NCBI RefSeq assembly: GCF_024970185.1
Contig: NZ_CP103965.1
Location: 1,980,001-2,044,000 of the forward strand
Length of the DNA: 64,000 bases
Reading direction: 5' to 3'
DNA from: Pseudomonas sp. N3-W
GTDB lineage: Bacteria; Pseudomonadota; Gammaproteobacteria; Pseudomonadales; Pseudomonadaceae
Positions 31,874 through 41,138 of the stretch are shown one piece after another. Position 1 is the stretch's first letter. Each line of letters opens with the position of its first letter. The notes beneath the pieces are model-generated. The model did no database searches and was not told the DNA's origin. It saw only the letters and a program-made list of their open reading frames with translations. The translations under genes were made by a program, and so were the position numbers.

Positions 31874-34471
31874 ATGAACACAGAATTTCGCAAACCGCTG
31901 CCCGGCAGCCATCTGGATTATTTCGACGTCCGTGCGGCGATCGAAGCCATTCAGCCTGGCGCCTACGACACCCTGCCATACACCTCCCGGGTGCTGGCGG
32001 AGAACCTGGTGCGTCGCTGCGATCCGGCCACGCTGACCGATTCGCTGAAGCAGTTCATCGAGCGCAAGCGCGATCTCGATTTCCCGTGGTTCCCGGCCCG
32101 CGTGGTCTGCCATGACATCCTTGGTCAGACCGCATTGGTGGACCTCGCCGGCCTGCGTGACGCCATCGCGCTGCAAGGCGGCGATCCGGCGCAAGTCAAC
32201 CCGGTGGTGCCGACCCAATTGATCGTCGACCACTCGCTGGCCGTTGAACGCGGTGGCTTCGATCCCGAGGCGTTCGAAAAGAACCGCGCCATCGAAGACC
32301 GTCGTAACGAAGACCGTTTCCACTTCATCAACTGGACCAAAAAGGCCTTCAAGAACGTCGATGTAATCCCGCCCGGCAACGGCATCATGCACCAGATCAA
32401 CCTGGAGAAAATGTCCCCGGTGATCCAGGTGCGTGACGGCGTCGCGTTCCCCGACACCTGCGTCGGCACCGACAGCCACACCCCGCATGTCGATGCGCTG
32501 GGGGTGATCGCCATCGGTGTCGGTGGCCTGGAAGCGGAAAGCGTGATGCTCGGCCGCGCCTCGTGGATGCGCCTGCCGGAAAGCGTCGGCGTCGAACTGA
32601 CTGGCAAGCTGCAGCCGGGCATCACCGCCACCGACATGGTGCTGGCGCTGACCGAGTTCCTGCGCAAGCAGAAAGTCGTCGGTGCCTGGCTGGAATTCTT
32701 TGGCGAAGGCGCGTCGAAGCTGACCCTCGGCGACCGTGCGACCATTTCCAACATGGCCCCGGAATACGGTGCCACGGCGGCGATGTTCTACATCGACCAG
32801 CAGACCATCGACTACCTCAAACTCACTGGCCGTGAAGACGAGCAGGTGCAACTGGTCGAGAGCTATGCCAAGACTACCGGCCTGTGGGCCGACAGCCTGA
32901 AGAACGCGCAATACGAGCGTGGCTTGACCTTCAACCTGTCCTCGGTGGTGCGCAACATGGCCGGGCCAAGCAACCCGCACGCTCGCGTCGCGACCTCGGA
33001 TCTGGCCGCGCAAGGCATTTCCGGTCATTGGGACGATGTGCCCGGCCAGATGCCGGACGGTGCGGTGATCATCGCCGCCATCACCAGTTGCACCAACACC
33101 AGCAATCCGCGCAACGTGATCGCTGCCGGCCTGCTGGCGCGCAATGCCAACCAGCTCGGGCTGACCCGCAAGCCATGGGTCAAGTCATCGCTGGCGCCGG
33201 GCTCGAAAACCGTGGCGTTGTACCTGGATGAAGCCGGTTTGACCGATGAGCTGGAGCAGCTCGGTTTCGGCGTGGTGGCCTTCGCTTGCACCACCTGCAA
33301 CGGCATGTCTGGCGCACTGGATCCGGTGATCCAGCAAGAAATCATCGACCGCGATTTGTATGCGACCGCCGTGTTGTCCGGCAATCGCAACTTCGACGGG
33401 CGGATTCACCCGTACGCCAAGCAGGCGTTCCTCGCTTCGCCGCCGTTGGTGGTCGCCTATGCCATCGCCGGGACCATTCGTTTCGACATCGAAAAAGACG
33501 TGTTGGGCCACGATGCCGAGGGCAAGGAAATCCGCCTGAAAGACATCTGGCCGAGCGACGAAGAGATCGACGCCGTGGTCAAGGCCTCGGTCAAGCCGGA
33601 GCAGTTCCGTCAGGTCTACATTCCGATGTTCGCCATCCATGAGGACACCGGCCCGAAAGTCACGCCGCTGTACGACTGGCGCGAGATGAGCACCTACATC
33701 CGCCGTCCGCCGTACTGGGAAGGCGCCCTGGCCGGCGCGCGTCCGCTCAAGGGCATGCGTCCGCTGGCGGTGCTGCCGGACAACATCACCACTGATCACC
33801 TGTCGCCGTCGAACGCGATCATGCTCGACAGTGCTGCCGGTGAGTACCTGGCGAAAATGGGCTTGCCGGAAGAGGACTTCAACTCCTACGCAACCCACCG
33901 TGGCGACCACTTGACCGCGCAACGCGCGACCTTCGCCAACCCGAAACTGTTTAATGAAATGGTTCAGGAAAACGGCAAGGTCAAGCAGGGTTCGCTGGCC
34001 CGCGTCGAGCCGGAAGGCCAGGTGATGCGCATGTGGGAAGCCATCGAAACCTATATGGAGCGCAAGCAGCCGCTGATCATCATTGCCGGCGCCGACTACG
34101 GTCAGGGTTCGTCCCGCGACTGGGCGGCCAAGGGCGTGCGTCTGGCAGGTGTGGAAGCGATTGCCGCCGAAGGCTTCGAGCGCATTCACCGCACCAACCT
34201 GGTGGGCATGGGCGTGTTGCCGCTGGAGTTCAAACCGGGCACCGACCGTCACACCCTGGCCATCGACGGCAGCGAAACCTATGACGTGCTCGGCGAGCGC
34301 ACACCGCGTGCCGAGCTGACGCTGGTGATCAACCGCAAGAACGGCGAGCGCGTCGAAGTACCGGTGACCTGCCGCCTCGACACCGCCGAAGAAGTGTCGA
34401 TCTACGAGGCCGGTGGTGTGTTGCAACGCTTCGCCCAGGACTTCCTCGAAGAATCGGCGGTTGCCGTTTAA
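31874..34471 (+). CDS. acnD: Fe/S-dependent 2-methylcitrate dehydratase AcnD
   Basis: 865 residues. It dehydrates 2-methylcitrate to 2-methylaconitate (trans form), a role shown for Shewanella and other AcnD proteins. The aconitase fold is complete. The [4Fe-4S] cysteines lie in ITSCTNTSNP and ACTTCNGMSG; GTDSHTPHVDALG and SGNRNFDGRIHP follow the family, and the C-terminal swivelling domain has GADYGQGSSRDWAAKG. It works with PrpF, encoded next. The length and the gene neighbourhood separate it from housekeeping AcnA. Confidence 0.95.
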   Translation: MNTEFRKPLPGSHLDYFDVRAAIEAIQPGAYDTLPYTSRVLAENLVRRCDPATLTDSLKQFIERKRDLDFPWFPARVVCHDILGQTALVDLAGLRDAIALQGGDPAQVNPVVPTQLIVDHSLAVERGGFDPEAFEKNRAIEDRRNEDRFHFINWTKKAFKNVDVIPPGNGIMHQINLEKMSPVIQVRDGVAFPDTCVGTDSHTPHVDALGVIAIGVGGLEAESVMLGRASWMRLPESVGVELTGKLQPGITATDMVLALTEFLRKQKVVGAWLEFFGEGASKLTLGDRATISNMAPEYGATAAMFYIDQQTIDYLKLTGREDEQVQLVESYAKTTGLWADSLKNAQYERGLTFNLSSVVRNMAGPSNPHARVATSDLAAQGISGHWDDVPGQMPDGAVIIAAITSCTNTSNPRNVIAAGLLARNANQLGLTRKPWVKSSLAPGSKTVALYLDEAGLTDELEQLGFGVVAFACTTCNGMSGALDPVIQQEIIDRDLYATAVLSGNRNFDGRIHPYAKQAFLASPPLVVAYAIAGTIRFDIEKDVLGHDAEGKEIRLKDIWPSDEEIDAVVKASVKPEQFRQVYIPMFAIHEDTGPKVTPLYDWREMSTYIRRPPYWEGALAGARPLKGMRPLAVLPDNITTDHLSPSNAIMLDSAAGEYLAKMGLPEEDFNSYATHRGDHLTAQRATFANPKLFNEMVQENGKVKQGSLARVEPEGQVMRMWEAIETYMERKQPLIIIAGADYGQGSSRDWAAKGVRLAGVEAIAAEGFERIHRTNLVGMGVLPLEFKPGTDRHTLAIDGSETYDVLGERTPRAELTLVINRKNGERVEVPVTCRLDTAEEVSIYEAGGVLQRFAQDFLEESAVAV

Positions 34472-34485
34472 ATCACTGGGCGCGG

Positions 34486-34508
34486 GCAGGGGATTTCCAG
34501 TCCCCTGC
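34486..34508 (+). other. intercistronic hairpin between acnD and prpF
   Basis: GCAGGGGA (34486-34493) and TCCCCTGC (34501-34508) form a perfect 8-bp stem with a 7-base loop and no T-run, about 30 bp before prpF. It may stabilise the upstream message or attenuate expression of prpF. Confidence 0.5.
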
Positions 34509-34538
34509 CTGCTTTCAAGGTAAGGAGTAAAGAGCACC

Positions 34539-35729
34539 ATGGCTCACGCACCTCAGATCAAGATTCCTGCCACCTACATGCGCGGCGGCACCAGCAAAGG
34601 CGTGTTCTTCAGCCTGCAGGATTTGCCCGAGGCGGCGCAGATTCCAGGCCCGGCCCGCGACGCCCTGTTGCTGCGGGTCATCGGCAGCCCCGACCCGTAC
34701 GACAAGCAAATCGACGGCATGGGCGGTGCGACCTCAAGCACCAGCAAAACCGTGATCCTGTCGAAAAGCATCAAGGCCGATCACGATGTCGATTACCTGT
34801 TCGGTCAGGTGTCCATCGACAAGCCGTTCGTCGACTGGAGCGGCAACTGCGGCAACCTGTCGGCGGCGGTCGGTTCGTTCGCCATCAGCAACGGTCTGGT
34901 GGACGCCAGCCGCATCCCGCACAACGGTGTGGCGGTGGTGCGCGTGTGGCAGGCCAACATCGCCAAGACCATCATCGCCCATGTGCCGATCACCGACGGT
35001 GCGGTGCAGGAAACCGGCGACTTCGAACTCGACGGTGTGACGTTCCCAGCCGCCGAAGTGCAACTCGAATTCATGGACCCGGCCGCCGAAGAAGAGGGCG
35101 CCGGGGGCTCGATGTTCCCCACCGGCAACCTGGTGGACGACCTGGAAGTGCCCGGCATCGGCACTTTCAAGGCGACCATGATCAATGCCGGCATCCCGAC
35201 CATTTTCATCAATGCCCAGGACATCGGCTACACCGGCACCGAGTTGCAAAGCGCGATCAACAGCGACCCGAAAGCCTTGGCGATGTTCGAAACCATTCGG
35301 GCTTACGGCGCGTTGCGCATGGGCTTGATCAAGGATCTGGACGAAGCGGCCAAGCGTCAGCACACGCCGAAAGTGGCATTCGTGGCCAAGCCAGCCGATT
35401 ACACGGCTTCCAGCGGCAAAGTGATTGCCGCCGGTGACGTCGACCTGCTGGTGCGCGCACTGTCGATGGGCAAACTGCACCACGCGATGATGGGCACGGC
35501 GGCAGTGGCTATCGGCACGGCAGCGGCGATTTCCGGGACGCTGGTCAATCTGGCGGCGGGCGGGACCGAGCGCAATGCGGTGCGCTTCGGCCATCCGTCC
35601 GGCACCTTGCGCGTGGGCGCGGAGGCCAGCCTGGTCAATGGCGAATGGAAAGTGAACAAAGCCATCATGAGCCGCAGTGCGCGGGTCTTGATGGAAGGGT
35701 TTGTGCGGGTGCCGGGCGACGCTTTCTGA
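34539..35729 (+). CDS. prpF: 2-methylaconitate cis-trans isomerase PrpF
   Basis: 396 residues starting MAHAPQIKIPATYMRGGTSK. It is a member of the PrpF family with the diaminopimelate-epimerase-like fold. It isomerises the trans product of AcnD to cis-2-methylaconitate, which allows AcnD to replace PrpD. Conserved stretches include DWSGNCGNLSAAVG and TVILSKSIKA. GGAG lies about ten bases upstream of ATG 34539. It follows acnD by 67 bp in the same operon. Confidence 0.94.
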   Translation: MAHAPQIKIPATYMRGGTSKGVFFSLQDLPEAAQIPGPARDALLLRVIGSPDPYDKQIDGMGGATSSTSKTVILSKSIKADHDVDYLFGQVSIDKPFVDWSGNCGNLSAAVGSFAISNGLVDASRIPHNGVAVVRVWQANIAKTIIAHVPITDGAVQETGDFELDGVTFPAAEVQLEFMDPAAEEEGAGGSMFPTGNLVDDLEVPGIGTFKATMINAGIPTIFINAQDIGYTGTELQSAINSDPKALAMFETIRAYGALRMGLIKDLDEAAKRQHTPKVAFVAKPADYTASSGKVIAAGDVDLLVRALSMGKLHHAMMGTAAVAIGTAAAISGTLVNLAAGGTERNAVRFGHPSGTLRVGAEASLVNGEWKVNKAIMSRSARVLMEGFVRVPGDAF

Positions 35730-35748
35730 GCCGGACACGGAACCCATG

Positions 35749-35838
35749 TGGGAGCGAGCCTGCTCGCGAAGGCGGGCTGACATTCAACATTAATGTCGAT
35801 TGAGACACCGCTTTCGCGAGCAGGCTCGCTCCCACAGT
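35749..35838. repeat. REP pair between prpF and prpD
   Basis: GTGGGAGCGAGCCTGCTCGC and the inverted copy GCGAGCAGGCTCGCTCCCAC are about 50 bp apart. Confidence 0.88.
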
Positions 35839-35930
35839 TTGATCGCATTTCAAAATAAGAACGTAGTAACCAACTGAGATTTGACTTGAACCGAGGTCCC
35901 ATCAACGAACCACTTCAAGAGTGATCGAAC

Positions 35931-37415
35931 ATGAGCGCCAACGTCGACCTGAACAACCGCCCGGACTACGACCGTGTCTTGCAAGACATCGCCGATTACG
36001 TCCTGCACTTCAAAATCGAATCACAAGAAGCGCTGGACACCGCCCGCAACTGCCTGATGGACACCCTCGGCTGCGGCCTGCTGGCCCTGCGTTTTCCCGA
36101 ATGCACCAAGCACCTCGGCCCTATCGTCGAAGGCACCGTCGTGCCGTTCGGTGCCCGTGTGCCCGGCACCAGCTATCGCCTCGATCCGGTCAAAGCCGCC
36201 TGGGACATTGGCTGCATCGTGCGCTGGCTCGACTACAACGACACCTGGCTCGCCGCTGAATGGGGGCATCCGTCGGACAACCTCGGCGGCATTCTCGCGG
36301 TGGCCGATCACCTGTCGCAAAAGCGCGTGGCCAATGGCGAGGCGCCGCTGACGATCCGTGCGGTGCTGGAAGCGATGATCATGGCCCACGAGATTCAGGG
36401 CGTGATTGCCCTGGAAAACTCCTTCAACCGTGTCGGCCTCGATCACGTCATCCTGGTAAAAGTGGCCTCGACGGCCGTCACCGCCAAGCTGATGGGCGCT
36501 AACCGGGAGCAACTGTTGTCGGCGCTGTCCCATGCCTTTGCCGATGGTCAGGCGCTGCGCACTTACCGCCATGCGCCGAACGCCGGTTCGCGAAAATCCT
36601 GGGCGGCGGGGGACGCGTCTAGCCGTGGCGTGCGTCTGGCCGATATCGCCATGCGCGGCGAAATGGGCATTCCCGGCGTCCTCAGTGCCAGACAGTGGGG
36701 CTTCTACGACGTGTTGTTCAGCCACACCAATAACGATCTGGCGCTCAAGCCTGAGGGTAAACGCGAGTTCAGCTTCTCCCGACCGTATGGCAGTTACGTG
36801 ATGGAAAACGTGCTGTTCAAGATCAGCTTCCCCGCCGAATTCCATGCGCAAACCGCCTGCGAAGCCGCCGTCACCTTGCACCCGCAAGTGCGCAATCGCC
36901 TGCACGAGATCGACCGAATCGTCATCACCACCCACGAATCGGCGATCCGCATCATTTCCAAGGTCGGCCCGCTGGCCAACGCCGCCGACCGTGATCACTG
37001 CATTCAATACATGACCGCCGTGCCGCTGGCGTTCGGCAATCTGGTGGCGGAGCAGTACGAAGACGATTTCCATGCGGCGCACCCGATCATCGACGTGCTG
37101 CGGGACAAAATGGTCATCGTCGAAGACCCGCGTTTCACTCGCGAGTATCTGGAGCCGAACAAACGCTCTATCGCCAACGCGGTGCAGGTGTTTTTCAAGG
37201 ACGGCTCCAGCACCGAGAACGTGGTGGTGGAATACCCGATTGGCCATCGTCGGCGCCGGGTCGACGGCATTCCGTTGCTGGAAGACAAGTTCAAGGCCAA
37301 CCTGGCGACCCGCTTCACCGCGCAACGCAGCGCCGAGATTTTTGCGCTGTGCAAGGATCAGGCAACGCTTGAGGCGACGCCAGTGAACCGGTTTGTCGAC
37401 TTGTTCGTGATCTGA
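35931..37415 (+). CDS. prpD: 2-methylcitrate dehydratase PrpD
   Basis: 494 residues starting [20 protein letters not shown]. MmgE/PrpD-family, iron-independent dehydratase of 2-methylcitrate. Family features include [12 protein letters not shown], a long helical N-terminal domain with [20 protein letters not shown], and a C-terminal alpha/beta domain. The cell thus has both the AcnD/PrpF route and PrpD, as is usual in Pseudomonas. It is the last gene of the cluster and converges with the EamA gene. Confidence 0.94.
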   Translation: MSANVDLNNRPDYDRVLQDIADYVLHFKIESQEALDTARNCLMDTLGCGLLALRFPECTKHLGPIVEGTVVPFGARVPGTSYRLDPVKAAWDIGCIVRWLDYNDTWLAAEWGHPSDNLGGILAVADHLSQKRVANGEAPLTIRAVLEAMIMAHEIQGVIALENSFNRVGLDHVILVKVASTAVTAKLMGANREQLLSALSHAFADGQALRTYRHAPNAGSRKSWAAGDASSRGVRLADIAMRGEMGIPGVLSARQWGFYDVLFSHTNNDLALKPEGKREFSFSRPYGSYVMENVLFKISFPAEFHAQTACEAAVTLHPQVRNRLHEIDRIVITTHESAIRIISKVGPLANAADRDHCIQYMTAVPLAFGNLVAEQYEDDFHAAHPIIDVLRDKMVIVEDPRFTREYLEPNKRSIANAVQVFFKDGSSTENVVVEYPIGHRRRRVDGIPLLEDKFKANLATRFTAQRSAEIFALCKDQATLEATPVNRFVDLFVI

Positions 37416-37451
37416 CGCTGAACCCCTGTGGGAGCGGCCTTTGGCTGCTCC

Positions 37452-38384
37452 TCAGGCCTTGAGCCATTTCTCGACCGGCAATTTGGTAATGGCGAAACCG
37501 GTCAGCAAAATCGCGGAGTACAGCATCAATTCCCGCGACACACTCTGTCCCTCATACCAAGCCCCAATCACCACCGCGAACACCGGAAAAATGATGAACA
37601 CAAACGACAGGATGATCGGACTCAGACGTTTGAGCAGCAGGAAATAAACAATGAATCCACCCACCGACGCCACCAGTCCCAGGTAGAGCAGGGCGCCCCA
37701 CGAGCGTGTGCTGATGTCGCCCAACACCGGGGCTTCAACCCACCATCCGGCCACGAACAGCATCAAGCCCGCCAAGCCGATGGGCAGCGTGTTGTAGGTG
37801 ATCACGCTGATCGCCGTGCCGTGCTTCTTGGTCACCACGTAACACAGCGCATGCATCACCGCCGCCGCGAGAATCGCCAGCACCCCGAACAGCTCGGCAT
37901 GATCCAGATGCAGCCCCTGGCTGCGGATAATCATGAACAGACTGGCAAAGCCGATGGCGATGCCGATCACTTGCGAAGGGTAGATTTTCTCCCGCAGAAA
38001 CAACGCCGAAAAAATCAGGATGAACACCGGCATACAGCTGAACAGCAGCGCCGTGAGGCCGGACGACACGTGCATTTCGCCATAGTTGAGCAAGTAGTAC
38101 GGCAGGCTGAAATACGACAGCGTGACGAACACGAAGAACCAGCGGCTTTGGCGTGGAAACAGCAGCGGTTCGCGACGCAGCAAGGCGAAGCTCAGGAACA
38201 GCGGAAAGGCGATCAGAAACCGCAGACCGGCGGCGGTCAGTGGCGGCACGCTTTCGACGGCAATCTTGATACCCAGCCAGGTGGTGCCCCAACTCATGCA
38301 CACAATCAGGAACAACAGGCTGGTAATCACCCCCGCCAGCCAGGGGCGGCGCAGGTTGGCGGTGGCGCTGAGGGCGATGGGCAT
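37452..38384 (-). CDS. EamA/DMT-family transporter
   Basis: 310 residues with ten predicted membrane helices in two homologous halves of five (first half begins LAGVITSLLFLIVCMSWGTT, second half near ELFGVLAILAAAVMHALCYV), the EamA repeat. This is the drug/metabolite transporter fold of the inner membrane, usually exporting amino acids or other small metabolites; the substrate is unknown. It is divergent from a MocR-type regulator, 92 bp away, which probably controls it. A single REP half lies at its 3' end. Confidence 0.88.
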   Translation of the reverse strand: MPIALSATANLRRPWLAGVITSLLFLIVCMSWGTTWLGIKIAVESVPPLTAAGLRFLIAFPLFLSFALLRREPLLFPRQSRWFFVFVTLSYFSLPYYLLNYGEMHVSSGLTALLFSCMPVFILIFSALFLREKIYPSQVIGIAIGFASLFMIIRSQGLHLDHAELFGVLAILAAAVMHALCYVVTKKHGTAISVITYNTLPIGLAGLMLFVAGWWVEAPVLGDISTRSWGALLYLGLVASVGGFIVYFLLLKRLSPIILSFVFIIFPVFAVVIGAWYEGQSVSRELMLYSAILLTGFAITKLPVEKWLKA

Positions 38385-38476
38385 GGTCGAGCTCCTTTCG
38401 TCGTCGGAATTGACCTGGTGGGTGAAAAGGTCTATCCCTGATTGAACCTGTTTTCAACACGCTATTCGGGCCGACA

Positions 38477-39886
38477 ATGACTGTCAAAACAAGTATTGCC
38501 ACGGTGTCAATCCTGCGAGAGGGCTTGGCCCATGGGCGCGGCGTCAAGTACAAGCGTCTGGCCGAGGCGATTGAAAAAAGCATTGGCGAGGGCTTGATCG
38601 AAACCGGCAGCAAGTTGCCGCCCCATCGGTTATTGGCCGACAGCCTGGGCGTGACCATCGGCACCATCAGCCGCGCCTATGGCGAACTGGAGCGGGTGGG
38701 GTTGGTGGTGGCGCGTGTGGGCGATGGCACGTATGTGCGTCAGCGCGGCATGGAACGACCGCGCGATGGTGGTTTTCGCAATGTCAGCGATGAGCCGCAG
38801 CCGTTCTTCGACATGAGCCGCAACCAGCCGATTCCGGGCCAGGAGTCGGAGTTTCTGCGTCAGAGCCTGCAAGCCCTGAGCAGCGATGCGCAAACCCTGC
38901 AATCGATCAGCGGTTACACCGCCGACAGCGGTTTGCTGCGTCATCGTGCGGCGGGCGCCCACTGGTTGAGGCATCAGGACTTTGTGCCGAACTCCGAGCA
39001 AATTGTCTGCGTCAACGGCGGCCAGCACGGTTTGCTATGTGTACTGATGGGCCTGCTCAAGGCGGGCGACACGCTGGTAACCGAGCATCTGACCTACCCC
39101 GGACTGATCAGCGTCGCCCGCATGCTGGGGATAAAACTCATCGGTATCGCCATGGACGGTGAAGGATTGCGCCCGGATGAGCTGAATGACATTTGCCAGC
39201 AGCATCGTGTATCGGCGCTGTACTGCACGCCCACGATCCAGAATCCCACGGCGGCAGTGATGTCGGTGGCGCGCCGCGAAGCCATCGCTGAAATCTGTCG
39301 CCAGCACAATCTGCTGGTCGTCGAGGACGAAGCCCATGCCGTACTGGCGCGGCAGCGGCCCTTGCCCCTGAGCCACTTTGCCCCTGAACGATCGGTGTTG
39401 ATCGGCAGCCTGAGCAAAGCGGTTTCGGCCGGGTTGCGGGTCGGTTATCTGCATGCGCCGCTGCCTTTGATCGGTCGCCTGAGCGCGGCTGTGCGCGGCA
39501 CCTGCTGGATGGCCAGTCCGTTGACGATGACGTTGGCGAGCGAGTGGATCGAACGCGGCATCGCCGAGCAGTTGTTGGGACAGCAGATTGCCGAGATTGC
39601 CCGGCGCAAGGCGTTGGTCGGCGGGTTGCTGGAAGGGCTGGCGTATAAGACCCATGCGAACAGCCCGCACTTCTGGATCGAGGTGTCGCAGCCGTGGCGA
39701 GCATCGCAGATCGCGGCGGAGCTCAAGCAGCGGGGTTATCTGGTGGCGACCGCTGAAGCCTTTGCGGTGGGGCATGGGGCGGTGGCGCAGTTTGTTCGGG
39801 CGAGTGTGTGTAATGCGGTGGCGGATGACCGGTTGTTGATTCGAGGGTTTGAAACATTGGTGGGGGCATTGGCTGAAACCGTGTAA
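38477..39886 (+). CDS. MocR-type PLP-binding GntR regulator
   Basis: 469 residues. The N-terminus is a GntR winged helix-turn-helix (PPHRLLADSLGVTIGTISRA) and the rest is a fold-type I aminotransferase domain with the cofactor lysine in VLIGSLSKAVSAGLRVGY and VEDEAHAVL before it. MocR regulators bind PLP and often respond to an amino acid or amine. It is divergent from the EamA transporter, a common arrangement of this family, so amino-acid export control is likely, though the ligand is not known. Confidence 0.9.
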   Translation: MTVKTSIATVSILREGLAHGRGVKYKRLAEAIEKSIGEGLIETGSKLPPHRLLADSLGVTIGTISRAYGELERVGLVVARVGDGTYVRQRGMERPRDGGFRNVSDEPQPFFDMSRNQPIPGQESEFLRQSLQALSSDAQTLQSISGYTADSGLLRHRAAGAHWLRHQDFVPNSEQIVCVNGGQHGLLCVLMGLLKAGDTLVTEHLTYPGLISVARMLGIKLIGIAMDGEGLRPDELNDICQQHRVSALYCTPTIQNPTAAVMSVARREAIAEICRQHNLLVVEDEAHAVLARQRPLPLSHFAPERSVLIGSLSKAVSAGLRVGYLHAPLPLIGRLSAAVRGTCWMASPLTMTLASEWIERGIAEQLLGQQIAEIARRKALVGGLLEGLAYKTHANSPHFWIEVSQPWRASQIAAELKQRGYLVATAEAFAVGHGAVAQFVRASVCNAVADDRLLIRGFETLVGALAETV

Positions 39887-39893
39887 TCGTTCT

Positions 39894-40139
39894 TCGCGAG
39901 CAAGCCCGCTCCCCCATTGGAATTGCCTCGTGCACCCATCCCCTGTGGGAGCGAGCCTGCTCGCGAAGCCTTTGGCAAGGCCTTGTTGCAGCGCCTGAAA
40001 TAATTGTGGCGAGGGAGCTTGCTCCCGCTGGGCCGCGCAGCGGCCCCAATATCTGAAACCTCATTTGCTGAGGCGTACCGTGCTCTCCGGTTTTGCGGCT
40101 GCTGCGCAGCCGAGCGGGAGCAAGCTCCCTCGCCACAGG
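39894..40139. repeat. three REP-type palindromes of two sequence families
   Basis: The first pair (39894-39967) is TCGCGAGCAAGCCCGCTCC against GAGCGAGCCTGCTCGCGAAG. The second (40004-40139) is different: GGCGAGGGAGCTTGCTCCCG and GCGGGAGCAAGCTCCCTCGCC, with GC-rich inverted elements (GGGCCGCGCAGCGGCCC and CGGCTGCTGCGCAGCCG) between. The space lies between convergent mocR and ppsR. Confidence 0.8.
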
Positions 40140-40145
40140 GGGGGA

Positions 40146-40964
40146 TTACTTGAACCGCCGTTCCACCCCTTTCTCCACCAGAATCTTCGCCGAAATCTCT
40201 TCCACGGAAAAATGCGTGGAGTTGATGTGTGGAATATTCTCGCGTCGAAACAGATTCTCCACCTCACGCACTTCAAACTCGCACTGGGCGTAGCTCGAAT
40301 AGCGGCTGTTGGGCTTGCGCTCGTTGCGGATCGCGGTCAGGCGGTCCGGGTCGATGGTCAGGCCGAACAGCTTGTGTTGATGGGCGCGCAGGGCGCTTGG
40401 CAGGGTCAGGCGCTCCATGTCGTCTTCGGTCAGCGGGTAGTTGGCCGCGCGAATGCCGAATTGCATGGCCATGTACAGGCAGGTCGGGGTCTTGCCGCAG
40501 CGCGAGACGCCTACCAGAATCAGGTCGGCCTTGTCGTAATAATGGGTGCGGGCGCCGTCGTCGTTGTCGAGGGCGAAGTTCACCGCCTCGATGCGTTCCA
40601 TGTAATTGGAGTTGGTGCCAATCGAATGGGATTTGCCGACGGTGTAGGAAGAATGCTCGGTCAGTTCCTGTTCAAGAGGTGCCAGGAAGGTCGAGAAAAT
40701 GTCGATCATGAAACCATTGGAGGTCGCGAGGATCTCACGAATGTCCTGATTGACGATGGTGTCGAAGATGATCGGCCGGAAACCGTCGGTTTCGGCGGCC
40801 TTGTTGATTTGTTGTACCATGGCCCGCGCTTTGTCCACGTTGTCGATATACGGGCGCGTGAATTTGCTGAAGGTGATGTTTTCGAACTGCGCCAACAGGC
40901 TTTGACCGAGGGTTTCGGCGGTAATACCCGTGCCATCGGAGATGAAAAAAGCAGATCGTTTCAT
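40146..40964 (-). CDS. ppsR: PEP synthase regulatory kinase/pyrophosphorylase
   Basis: 272 residues from ATG 40964 ([20 protein letters not shown]); the frame is open to 40994 but homologues start here. The DUF299 family: an N-terminal Rossmann-like part and the P-loop in [20 protein letters not shown]. It inactivates PEP synthase by ADP-dependent phosphorylation and reactivates it by Pi-dependent pyrophosphorylysis. It is divergent from ppsA, its target, with 174 bp between them. Confidence 0.94.
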   Translation of the reverse strand: MKRSAFFISDGTGITAETLGQSLLAQFENITFSKFTRPYIDNVDKARAMVQQINKAAETDGFRPIIFDTIVNQDIREILATSNGFMIDIFSTFLAPLEQELTEHSSYTVGKSHSIGTNSNYMERIEAVNFALDNDDGARTHYYDKADLILVGVSRCGKTPTCLYMAMQFGIRAANYPLTEDDMERLTLPSALRAHQHKLFGLTIDPDRLTAIRNERKPNSRYSSYAQCEFEVREVENLFRRENIPHINSTHFSVEEISAKILVEKGVERRFK

Positions 40965-41138
40965 TTGCACCTTTGGCCTTAAGCTAATGATCATTCTTGG
41001 ATATGATAGGCGCGATTTGCCGGCCGCCAGTGGTCAGCATTCTCACTTATTTTCCAGGTCCAGGCCATACAGCCGGCAAAGGCTCCCCCGAGTCGTCGGC
41101 TTCTGAGCTTTTCCAACACAGTTAGTGGAGAGATCACC

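Noticed and set aside
39894..40139. Repeated palindromes that resemble a CRISPR array
   Set aside because: The units are REP palindromes in inverted, not direct, orientation, with no regular spacers and no cas genes nearby.
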